This document shows, piece after piece, positions 24,208 to 31,256 of a stretch of 33,211 nt of DNA (its first letter is position 1; the number at the start of each line of letters is the position of its first letter). The translations under genes were made by a program, and so were the position numbers. Source of the stretch: Balneolia bacterium (GTDB lineage: Bacteria; Bacteroidota; Rhodothermia; Balneolales; Cyclonatronaceae). The stretch is from positions 1 to 33,211 of the forward strand of contig JAIUMA010000036.1 of the NCBI GenBank assembly GCA_022565795.1, written 5' to 3'. Below the pieces are notes generated by a model. The model was not told the origin of the DNA. It worked only from the letters and a program-made list of their open reading frames with translations, and ran no database searches.

Positions 24208-25215
24208 TTAAAAAAGTACTTCTTCTTTTTGTTCTCTGGTCATTAGGCTGTAGACGCCTTCCCTGGGGTCGAGACCTTCGAACAAAACCTTGTAAACTGC
24301 TTCTGTGATAGGCATTTCCACGTTAAGGCTTTGCGCCCAGAAATAGACACTGCGCGTGGTTTTAACGCCTTCAGCAACCTGATTCATGTGGGCAACGATT
24401 TTTTCAAGCGACTCTCCGCGGCCAATTCGTTCGCCTACATAACGGTTCCGGCTGTGCTCGGATGTACAGGTTACCACCAAATCACCAATTCCGGCCAGAC
24501 CGGCAAATGTATCCTGTGAAGCGCCAAGACGCATGCCCAATCGCTTCATTTCCTGCAGTCCGCGGGTTACCAATGCAGCAATAGCGTTATCACCAAAGCC
24601 TGCGCCAACGGCAACACCGGCCGCAATAGCCATAATATTTTTGATAGAGCCGGAAACTTCAACCCCAATTACGTCGCGGTTCATGTACACGCGGAACATA
24701 GGACTGGTGAAAAGCCCCTGAATGGATTTAGCCGTAGAGTTTGAATAGGCCGCAACCACAACGGCGGTGGGCTTGCGCATGGCGACCTCTTCAGCATGGC
24801 TTGGTCCGTAGAGGGTTCCGATGTGATCTTCCGGAATAACCCCGCCAAGCACGTCTTTGAGCACCTGAGTCATGGTTAGAAAGGTCTCATTCTCGATTCC
24901 TTTCACCACGCTGATGGCAACCTGATTCTTATTCACATAGGGCAAAACCAGTTTGGCTATACTTCTGAGCACATGAGATGGCGTTGCAAACAGAATGAAG
25001 TCGGCTGACTCCAATGCTTCAGCCAGATCGTTGTAGCAGCTCACTTTTTCCGGAAGGACGATATCCGAAAGATAGCTCGGGTTCCGGTGATGCTCGTTGA
25101 TATGGCTGGCAACTTCGGTTTCACGCGCCCACATCCGGACCGAGTGGCCGGAATCGGCTAATACCAGCGACAGGGCCGTACCCCAGCTTCCGGCACCAAT
25201 TATAGCAATATTCAC
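24208..25215 (-). CDS. gpsA: Glycerol-3-phosphate dehydrogenase [NAD(P)+]
   Basis: The 335-aa enzyme reduces dihydroxyacetone phosphate to sn-glycerol-3-phosphate for phospholipid synthesis. The dinucleotide-binding loop is IIGAGSWGTALSLVLADSGH at 4-23. GPSHAEEVAMRKPTAVVVA and SGSIKNIMAIAAGVAVGAGFGDNAIAALVTRGLQEM follow, with the conserved Lys in SIKN. GDLVVTCTSEHSRNRYVGERIGRG is the last signature. The start is GTG at 25215, which overlaps the plsY stop codon by 4 bp (GTGA, 25212-25215). The enzyme's product is the substrate of PlsY, the gene directly upstream, so coupling makes biochemical sense. Confidence 0.97.
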   Translation of the reverse strand: MNIAIIGAGSWGTALSLVLADSGHSVRMWARETEVASHINEHHRNPSYLSDIVLPEKVSCYNDLAEALESADFILFATPSHVLRSIAKLVLPYVNKNQVAISVVKGIENETFLTMTQVLKDVLGGVIPEDHIGTLYGPSHAEEVAMRKPTAVVVAAYSNSTAKSIQGLFTSPMFRVYMNRDVIGVEVSGSIKNIMAIAAGVAVGAGFGDNAIAALVTRGLQEMKRLGMRLGASQDTFAGLAGIGDLVVTCTSEHSRNRYVGERIGRGESLEKIVAHMNQVAEGVKTTRSVYFWAQSLNVEMPITEAVYKVLFEGLDPREGVYSLMTREQKEEVLF

Positions 25216-25895
25216 CCGGCCTGCTCCTCGTTTATACGTCCTTTAGCAGGACTGAATGATCGGATTCGGTTTTCATTTCCTTCCAGCAGTCTTTTGATGT
25301 TGCTTCTGTGCTTCACCACAATAGTGATGGCCAATAAAGCGGTAATAACCATCAGGCTGCCGTCTATGGTAAAGTTGAAGCCATAGCGTAGCATCAGCAG
25401 GAAAATCGGGTAGAGCAAGGATGCGATGATGGACGCCATAGAAACGTAGCGGGTAGTAATAAGGACCGTAAGGAATACCAGCAGGGCAAGTGATATTGAA
25501 ATCGGCTCAATCGCATACAGCATTCCGCAGGCAGTAAGCACGCCCTTGCCGCCTTTAAACTTTGCAAAAACCGAGTACATATGGCCAATTACGGCAATAA
25601 GTCCGGCAAAAATCTGAACAAAGTAGGACGTCTCCCATCCGTGATACACGCTTGGAACGGCATCAATTGCAATAGCAGAAATCCAGAACGCAGCGGTAAA
25701 ACCTTTCATGAAATCAATCAGCGAAACGACTACGCCCGCTTTCCAGCCCAGAATCCGGAAGGTGTTTGTTGCGCCAAGATTGCCGCTGCCGTGCTCTCTC
25801 AGATCTATTTTCTTATATACTTTACCCACCCAAAGCGACGACGGAATGGCGCCTATCAAATAGCTAAGAATGGCAATGATAACTAATGTACCCAC
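25212..25895 (-). CDS. plsY: Acyl-phosphate:glycerol-3-phosphate acyltransferase
   Basis: The 227-aa integral inner-membrane enzyme makes lysophosphatidate from acyl phosphate and glycerol-3-phosphate. The first motif is LIGAIPSSLWVGKVYKKIDLREHGSGNLGATNTFRILGWKAG (SGNxGATN-type, residues about 36-46). The second is FAKFKGGKGVLTACGML (GGKGV, about 113-118). Six or so hydrophobic segments are seen. The tail is charged (RLLEGNENRIRSFSPAKGRINEEQAG). The gene overlaps gpsA by 4 bp. A 345-bp leader region with a -7 element (26109-26116) precedes it. It is slightly longer than the usual PlsY of about 200 aa. Confidence 0.96.
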   Translation of the reverse strand: MGTLVIIAILSYLIGAIPSSLWVGKVYKKIDLREHGSGNLGATNTFRILGWKAGVVVSLIDFMKGFTAAFWISAIAIDAVPSVYHGWETSYFVQIFAGLIAVIGHMYSVFAKFKGGKGVLTACGMLYAIEPISISLALLVFLTVLITTRYVSMASIIASLLYPIFLLMLRYGFNFTIDGSLMVITALLAITIVVKHRSNIKRLLEGNENRIRSFSPAKGRINEEQAG

Positions 25896-26240
25896 GGTTG
25901 GACTCCTGTATATCTCAATTGGTTGTTAGCTGGCCGGAATTTGGCGCATATTTTATAACGCTCCGGCATTATTTATAATGTGAGAGGGCTGTAACAAGCC
26001 TTCTATCAAAGTATCGCAACGTTCAGCAGAGCCGGTACCTTCAGTCTGTCGCTATAGAAAACGTCAGGCTGAAGAAAACGCATCTCTGTTTTGCCGTTTG
26101 TTTGACCACAAAATTAAAATAATAAAAATACGGCCGGATTCCACGGGTCAGGCTAAAAGCGCTTTTACAAAGGGTGATCGTATTTCGAAAGTCATTTAAA
26201 CCCTGATAATTACTCTGTACAAAAGCCCGATTTTTTTGCC
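25896..26240. other. 345-bp intergenic region before plsY
   Basis: A/T-rich in parts. It holds a perfect TAnnTTTG element on the minus strand (26109-26116), a possible 25-codon leader frame on the same strand (26006-26083), and a small inverted repeat GGCT/AGCC near 25986-26000 on the route to plsY. No terminator with a good U-tract was found after lipA. Confidence 0.55.
26109..26116 (-). promoter_or_regulatory. Bacteroidota-type -7 element upstream of plsY-gpsA
   Basis: TAATTTTG on the minus strand is a perfect TAnnTTTG match. It would start a transcript near 26102 with a leader of about 200 nt before plsY. A TTTG -33 box is not evident, so the match may be partly chance in A/T-rich DNA. 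Confidence 0.4.
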
Positions 26241-27134
26241 CTAAATGTGTCTTTCGGCATGGTAGGATGATCGCACAAGCGGTCCGCTTTCCACATGCTC
26301 GATGCCCTTTGCTTCACCAATTTCCTTGTAGAGCTCAAAGGTGTCCGGATGAACCCACTCCTGAACCTCAAGGTGCATCTTGGTCGGCTGCATGTATTGA
26401 CCGATGGTAAGCACATTTACCCCGGCAGCAGCCACGTCATCCATAAGTTCGAAGACTTCGGCAGGCGTCTCGCCCAGGCCGACCATTATTCCGGTTTTGG
26501 TTCTCAGGCCCTTATCGTGGCAGATTTTCAGCAATTCAAGAGAACGATCGTATCTGGCCTGCGGACGCACCCATTTGTACAAGCGCGGCACGGACTCCAG
26601 GTTGTGATTCATCACTTCCGGTTTTGCGTCAATTACAATATCGAGGGCTTCCCAGACACCGCGGAAGTCGGGAATCAGGATTTCGATAGTAACGCCCGGG
26701 ATCTCTTCTCTGAGGCGGCGCATGGTCTCGGCAAAAATTGGTGCTCCGCCGTCTTTACGCTCATCACGGTTTACCGAGGTGATGCAAACGTGCTTCAGGC
26801 CCATCAGTTTTGCTGCTTCGGCAACGCGGTTCGGCTCTTCCCAGTCCAGTCCCTGATCCGGACGTCCCGTCTTAATGGCGCAGAATCCGCAGGATCGGGT
26901 ACAGGTGTCGCCTAAAATCATGAAGGTCGCCGTGCCGGCACCCCAGCACTCACCCATATTCGGGCACCGTGCTTCGGCACAAACGGTGTTGAGCGAATGC
27001 GTACGGATGGTCTGGCTGATCTCTTTAAACTTCTCTCCGGTGGGAAGTTTTACCTTCAGCCACTCCGGGCGACGTCCGGCTTTTGAATCGATGGAGGGTG
27101 TGGGTGTTTGCTTTACATTTGTGGCACAGCTCAT
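26241..27134 (-). CDS. lipA: Lipoyl synthase
   Basis: The 297-aa radical-SAM enzyme inserts two sulfur atoms into octanoyl groups on lipoyl domains. The auxiliary cluster motif CAEARCPNMGEC gives Cys52, Cys57 and Cys63. The radical-SAM cluster motif CTRSCGFC gives Cys78, Cys82 and Cys85. The conserved Ser ligand lies in VRSSYHAE near the C-terminus. VGLGETPAEVFELMDDVAAAGVNVLTIGQYMQPT is a further LipA block. Length is normal. It follows lipB by 62 bp on the same strand, so octanoyl transfer and sulfur insertion are encoded together. Confidence 0.97.
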   Translation of the reverse strand: MSCATNVKQTPTPSIDSKAGRRPEWLKVKLPTGEKFKEISQTIRTHSLNTVCAEARCPNMGECWGAGTATFMILGDTCTRSCGFCAIKTGRPDQGLDWEEPNRVAEAAKLMGLKHVCITSVNRDERKDGGAPIFAETMRRLREEIPGVTIEILIPDFRGVWEALDIVIDAKPEVMNHNLESVPRLYKWVRPQARYDRSLELLKICHDKGLRTKTGIMVGLGETPAEVFELMDDVAAAGVNVLTIGQYMQPTKMHLEVQEWVHPDTFELYKEIGEAKGIEHVESGPLVRSSYHAERHI

Positions 27135-27196
27135 GATATCAGTCGTGTTGCTAAAGTGGATAGAAAGTGTTGATAATAGCGCTCAAAGCTCAGTAA

Positions 27197-27916
27197 TCAT
27201 AGGTTTTGAGTCACTTTTATTTTGGGTATTTCCGGCATTATATGAAGCTCACAGCCAAAGACAGACGCGAAGTGATCCCTTACTTTTCCTTTTACTTCAA
27301 GGGGCTCAACAGCTTTGCCAAGCAGCTTTTCGATGCTGGTAACGTTTCGGTTAGTAAGCCCGCAGGGAACAATATGGTCGAAATAGTTCAGGTTTGTATT
27401 CACGTTCAGGGCAAATCCGTGCATGGTAACCCAGCGCGAACACTTCACGCCCATGGCGCAGATTTTGGCACCATCAACCCATACGCCCGGGAAGCCCTCC
27501 GAACGGCCTGAGTCAATTCCATAGTCCGAGAGCACGCGAATAATCACCTCTTCAAGCTTGTTGAGGTAGTTTCCTATATCGGTCCCGAATTCGTCCAGAT
27601 CCAGAATGGGATAGCCCACCAGCTGACCCGGCCCGTGATAGGTGATGTCGCCACCGCGGTCGGTTTGCACAAACGTGGCCTTATTTCGCTTTAGTCCGTC
27701 GGCGTTTAGCAGCAAATGACGCTCTGACCCGTTTTTCCCAAGCGTATAGACGTGCGGATGCTCAGTAAACAGCAAGAAGCCATCACCGGAATGTCCGGCA
27801 GATTTCCGGCTTATAATCTGCTTCTGCAGCTCCTGCTGGAACTGCCAGGCAGACTCGTACCCGCTTAGGCCAAGGTCGGCAAATTGAACACGTTTTTTTG
27901 TAAGTTGACTGGGCAT
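27197..27916 (-). CDS. lipB: Octanoyl-ACP:protein N-octanoyltransferase
   Basis: The enzyme moves octanoyl from acyl carrier protein to the lipoyl-domain lysine. The key blocks are TDRGGDITYHGPGQLVGYPI (around 86-104), GAKICAMGVKCSRWVTMHGFALNVN with the catalytic Lys151, and VPCGLTNRNVTSIEKLLG with the nucleophilic Cys185. The product is 239 aa from ATG 27916. A GTG two codons earlier (27922) is an alternative. It is the first gene of the lipB-lipA pair and is divergent from the dehydrogenase-like gene. A 15-bp palindrome (27983-27997) lies in the gap between them. Confidence 0.96.
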   Translation of the reverse strand: MPSQLTKKRVQFADLGLSGYESAWQFQQELQKQIISRKSAGHSGDGFLLFTEHPHVYTLGKNGSERHLLLNADGLKRNKATFVQTDRGGDITYHGPGQLVGYPILDLDEFGTDIGNYLNKLEEVIIRVLSDYGIDSGRSEGFPGVWVDGAKICAMGVKCSRWVTMHGFALNVNTNLNYFDHIVPCGLTNRNVTSIEKLLGKAVEPLEVKGKVRDHFASVFGCELHIMPEIPKIKVTQNL

Positions 27917-27982
27917 GAACACTGAACAGAACGAGCGCTTAATTCGTTACCTTTTGGTACGCTTAGAGATAGCTTTTCGAGC

Positions 27983-27997
27983 GGTTTTAATAAAACC
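27983..27997. promoter_or_regulatory. Perfect 15-bp palindrome in lipB / dehydrogenase divergent region
   Basis: GGTTTTAATAAAACC has 7-bp arms around a central A. A second inverted repeat, CGTTAA (28003-28008) with TTAACG (28021-28026), follows closely. Neither has a U-tract. Position between two divergent genes is typical for an operator, but no regulator is encoded beside it. Confidence 0.45.
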
Positions 27998-28101
27998 AGA
28001 TTCGTTAAAAACAGGCACGATTAACGGTTTTTCTACCCTTTTATTCGTCCAACTTATCATTTTTTTTCACGCCTCAAAACGGCAAAATCTTCTTCCTGAT
28101 T

Positions 28102-29517
28102 ATGAGCATATCACCCTTCTATAAAACCATCGGTCTTGCCCGCGAAAACGAGTCACCAGAGAACCCCGGAGCGCTCGAAAAACGCGTTGCCCTCATACCT
28201 GATGATGTGCAGCAGCTTACCAAAGCCGGGTGTGAGGTTTATGTTGAGGTCGGTGCAGGAACCGGGGTTGGGTTCAGCGACGAGGAGTATATCGCGGCCG
28301 GCGCGCAGATGCAGCAAACCGAAGAGGTTTACAAAGACAAAGATTTTGTTATCAAGTTTAAGGGGCCGGCTATGGAGCATATTCCTCTCATGAAACCCGG
28401 CTGTACGCTTTTCTGCATGGCGCACTTTCACTCTTTTCCCGACAGAGCGAAACTGTTGGAAGAGCACCGTATTACCGTAATCGCCATGGAAAACATCGTT
28501 GAGACGCCCCAAAAGCGAACCGACGACGATATTATCGGCCGCGTTGCGGCTGATGCAGCCCTTGAGCCGTGGATACAACGCAATGCCCAAAACTACCTCA
28601 CCATCCACATGATGGGATATCATGACCGCCACCGTGAGTTGATACGCCGGCTGGCCAATCACAGTCCGGAGCGCTTTTCGGTTCTTCAGGCCGATGCGGA
28701 TCCTGCGGATATTGTGGGCGAGGTGAGTCAGCGGCTGTTCGTCTATGATTCTGAGCTGTTTCCCGGCTCTGAGGCCATCACCCGAACCCTCGAAAAACAA
28801 GGTGCCTACACCTTTGATGCAGCCCGCTTCAGAAATGATTTCGGTGATGACGCCATCAGGCTTTACAGAAGCATGCACAAACCCTGGGACACCGGGTTAA
28901 GACGCATTCAGTGTCTGCACGAAACCGGCATGGCCGGAGCAAGATACGGATTCACGCTGCTATCCGGCGAGAGCGCTTTAAAGCTTCAGGGAGAACGGGT
29001 GAAGGCAACGGTGCTCGGATTCGGCAACGTGGGCATGGGCGCCATTGATGAGTGCTACCGGCAGGGCGTGAAACAGACGCACGTGCTGGGCAGGCCGCAC
29101 ACCACCAAAGAACGCATTACGGGCTGGCTATCGGCCTCTGACCTGGTCGTAAATGGTGCTGAGCAGCCCCCTGCGCTTCGGGGCAAGAATTTCCTTATCA
29201 GTAATCAGCATTTGAAAACCGTAATGAAAGACGGCTCGGTTGTGATCGACCTTATTGGCGGCAGCGCTACAAACCGCAGCCCCGTTGAGCCGCTTGTTGA
29301 ATGCACCTATCTGACCGATCCTCATTTCGTGCAGGATGATGTCTTTGTCTCCGGCCTCTGGGGCTGGCCGATGATGGGCATGATGAAGGAGACGGCCGTG
29401 AAATACAGCGGTCAAATAGCTGAAGTGCTTCTTGGAGACGATGAGCACCTTATCGGCGGCTTGGGTGAGAATATTCATCCCGGACTGAAGCCTGCGGTCG
29501 TCTGCGGGCCATTTTGA
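28102..29517 (+). CDS. Alanine dehydrogenase / transhydrogenase-like NAD(P)-dependent enzyme with internal insertion
   Basis: The 471-aa protein belongs to the AlaDH/PNT superfamily, which also holds lysine- and saccharopine-type dehydrogenases. The N-terminal domain has RENESPENPGALEKRVALIPDDV (14-36), FVIKFKGP (82-89) with the Lys of the substrate site, and FCMAHFHSF (104-112) with the catalytic-type His. The C-terminal Rossmann part has VLGFGNVGMGAIDE (304-317) and VVIDLIGG (380-387), with Asp383. Between about 155 and 275 lies a segment absent from AlaDH (about 370 aa), with charged and aromatic residues (YHDRHRELIRRLANHSPERF; FRNDFGDDAIRLYRSMHKPW). The specific substrate is not assigned. 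The gene is divergent from lipB and convergent with susD. Confidence 0.8.
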   Translation: MSISPFYKTIGLARENESPENPGALEKRVALIPDDVQQLTKAGCEVYVEVGAGTGVGFSDEEYIAAGAQMQQTEEVYKDKDFVIKFKGPAMEHIPLMKPGCTLFCMAHFHSFPDRAKLLEEHRITVIAMENIVETPQKRTDDDIIGRVAADAALEPWIQRNAQNYLTIHMMGYHDRHRELIRRLANHSPERFSVLQADADPADIVGEVSQRLFVYDSELFPGSEAITRTLEKQGAYTFDAARFRNDFGDDAIRLYRSMHKPWDTGLRRIQCLHETGMAGARYGFTLLSGESALKLQGERVKATVLGFGNVGMGAIDECYRQGVKQTHVLGRPHTTKERITGWLSASDLVVNGAEQPPALRGKNFLISNQHLKTVMKDGSVVIDLIGGSATNRSPVEPLVECTYLTDPHFVQDDVFVSGLWGWPMMGMMKETAVKYSGQIAEVLLGDDEHLIGGLGENIHPGLKPAVVCGPF

Positions 29518-29637
29518 TCAGTATGTCAGGGCTACAGTGTGACATTATTCAGGATTCATTTTACAGCGACAGAGAGGGTTATTAATTAACAATAAGGAAT
29601 AAGTAATAAACAATGGTTTCGTTTGCTATGGCCCTGC

Positions 29638-29674
29638 AATCCTGAAAGGATTGAACGTGCGTAGCCCCGGGGCT
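29638..29674. repeat. Twin palindrome repeat element
   Basis: AATCCTGAAAGGATT (29638-29652) has 6-bp arms around GAA. AGCCCCGGGGCT (29663-29674) is a perfect 12-bp palindrome. The spacer is TGAACGTGCGT-like. From memory, this CCTGAAAGG...GTAGCCCCGGGG arrangement resembles a repeat scattered through several Bacteroidota and related genomes. The hairpin at 3935-3990 may be a distant relative. Confidence 0.5.
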
Positions 29675-29806
29675 TTGGATTCACATTATCATGCGGGTCT
29701 GGCAGGCAGGGTCTTATGCGAACAGGCATGTAGCTCTAATCATCATTACCGGACAATAGTATAAATTATTTGTCAACCTCAGCGACGTGTTTTTTCCTGA
29801 AAAAAG

Positions 29807-29840
29807 AAAAAGCCGGACACCTTGCGGATGTCCGGCTTTT
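29807..29840 (-). terminator. Rho-independent terminator of susD (possibly bidirectional)
   Basis: AAAAGCCGGACA (29808-29819) pairs with TGTCCGGCTTTT (29829-29840), a 12-bp stem with loop CCTTGCGGA. On the minus strand TTTTTCTTTTTTC follows. On the plus strand TTTTCTAT follows, so it may also end the convergent dehydrogenase transcript. Confidence 0.9.
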
Positions 29841-29893
29841 CTATAGTTAACTGTCAGGGGGTCAATCAGCCCGGACGGTTACCAGATTTGCTG

Positions 29894-31237
29894 TTAACAA
29901 GCACCCGGATCAGCGATACACGGGTTATCATTACGCTCATCGTTAGGAATTGGAATACCTCTCCATGGTCCTACCGGGTTTCCGGCAATAGAGCCGTCAA
30001 CGCCTGGAGTTCCAAGAACTTCTGCATTCCAGATACCGAAACGTAGCATGTCGAACATGCGAACGCCCTGAAGGAAAAGCTCCTTGTCGCGTTCTTCGAT
30101 GATTACCTGCTCATCTACCGGGCCTGGAAGAGCGCCAATGCCGTGAGAGTCACGAACAGCGTTTACCAGCGCAAGCGGATCACCAGACTGACCGCGCAGA
30201 GCAGCAAGCTCGGCAAGAATCAGGTGGTTTTCCTGCCAGGTGAGGAAATCCATTGGCGAAGCCTGTACAGGATACATATCCTGCTGGAAACGCGGCTCAT
30301 CTATGTTAACCAGATTTGCCGGAGCCTGCTTCAGACGAACACGGTTTGCTTCTTCCGGATTGTCTTCCACATACTGAGCGAAACGGTAGTCAGGAATTAC
30401 CTGAATACGGCCATCGCCGGCAGCAAAGAAGTACTCGTTAGCCGCCTGCACGCTATGAAGGCTCTGGAAAGGAGCATCGCCAGGCTGCATACCATTCTGG
30501 GCAGCAGCGAAAGACTCGCCATAGTTGCCCAGGAACAGATGCATTCTTGCGCGAAGCGTATTAATGACACGTACCTGCTCCGCAGTAGCAAACTGCTCTG
30601 CAGCTGCAAGAAGCGGCAATACTTCATTAACAGCCATGTTTCCGGCACGGATCACGGGGCTGGCGTTAAGCGGGCCACCGAAATCATCGATACAGTTCTG
30701 TGCTGGTGCGCCAACACCTGCATCGGCACCGCAGGCAAAATCTTCGAGGTAAAAGCCAATCATGTAGCGGGCAAGCGCTCCATAAAAGTTACCTGCGAAG
30801 TTTGCTCTCTGCGCAACATCAGGGTCGAGACCATCCAGACCGTCTACACGCTCTACCAGATCATCGGCAAGCAGTCTCCAGCCCATTAACGGTGTGTATG
30901 CGCCACGAACGGTGTTATTGGTAAACACGGTGTTGTTGCCTACACCACTGTAGTTACTACCGATTTCACGGTAGGTTGGGAAAGTGGCCAGGTCCATCAC
31001 CTCGTCGAAGATGAGCTGATCGGCCGTAAGGTCGGCAATAAGCCCGAGACGAGTCCATGTGAAGGCGAAACGCGCTTCCACACCGGTAATCAGAAACTCA
31101 ATCTGTTCCGGATCATTGAGGAGGTCGTCCTCAATCACATCGATTTGGGGATCGGTATTCTGCACCCAGTTATCGCAGGCCACAAATGTGAAGCTTGCAA
31201 TAAGCAGGAGGATACCTAATTGGGTTAATTTTCTCAT
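29894..31237 (-). CDS. RagB/SusD-family nutrient-uptake outer-membrane lipoprotein
   Basis: The 447-aa protein is the surface lid of a SusCD transporter. The signal peptide ends in a lipobox, ASFTFVACDN, with lipidated Cys21. The rest has the TPR-rich SusD pattern: NNTVFTNNTVRGAYTPLMGWRLLADDLVERVDG at the N-terminal end, NTLRARMHLFLGNYGESFAAAQNG in the middle, and FLTWQENHLILAELAALRG and EERDKELFLQGVRMFDMLRFGIWN near the end. It is shorter than many SusD proteins (about 500-600 aa). The gene follows susC by 19 bp and is closed by a strong terminator. The ligand cannot be predicted; no glycosidase or peptidase gene is adjacent. Confidence 0.94.
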   Translation of the reverse strand: MRKLTQLGILLLIASFTFVACDNWVQNTDPQIDVIEDDLLNDPEQIEFLITGVEARFAFTWTRLGLIADLTADQLIFDEVMDLATFPTYREIGSNYSGVGNNTVFTNNTVRGAYTPLMGWRLLADDLVERVDGLDGLDPDVAQRANFAGNFYGALARYMIGFYLEDFACGADAGVGAPAQNCIDDFGGPLNASPVIRAGNMAVNEVLPLLAAAEQFATAEQVRVINTLRARMHLFLGNYGESFAAAQNGMQPGDAPFQSLHSVQAANEYFFAAGDGRIQVIPDYRFAQYVEDNPEEANRVRLKQAPANLVNIDEPRFQQDMYPVQASPMDFLTWQENHLILAELAALRGQSGDPLALVNAVRDSHGIGALPGPVDEQVIIEERDKELFLQGVRMFDMLRFGIWNAEVLGTPGVDGSIAGNPVGPWRGIPIPNDERNDNPCIADPGAC

Positions 31238-31256
31238 AATTCAGTTGCTCCTAAAA

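Larger units (their letters stand above)
29518..29893. other. 376-bp intergenic region between convergent dehydrogenase and susD genes
   Basis: No gene is seen. It holds a pair of palindromes (29638-29674) of repeat-element type and the strong susD terminator (29807-29840). The left part is A/T-rich. Confidence 0.55.

Noticed and set aside
27915-28124. 69-aa plus-strand frame before the dehydrogenase-like gene
   Set aside because: It covers the divergent promoter region and palindrome and overlaps the next gene's start; no domain or ribosome binding site supports it.
28153-28878. 241-aa minus-strand frame opposite the dehydrogenase-like gene
   Set aside because: It opposes the well-conserved N-terminal AlaDH/PNT motifs and part of the insert and has no protein-family features. 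I considered that the insert might be a separate antisense gene, but the plus-strand frame is continuous.
30143-30889. 248-aa plus-strand frame opposite susD
   Set aside because: susD has a clear lipobox, family motifs and a terminator on the other strand; the opposite frame is a shadow.
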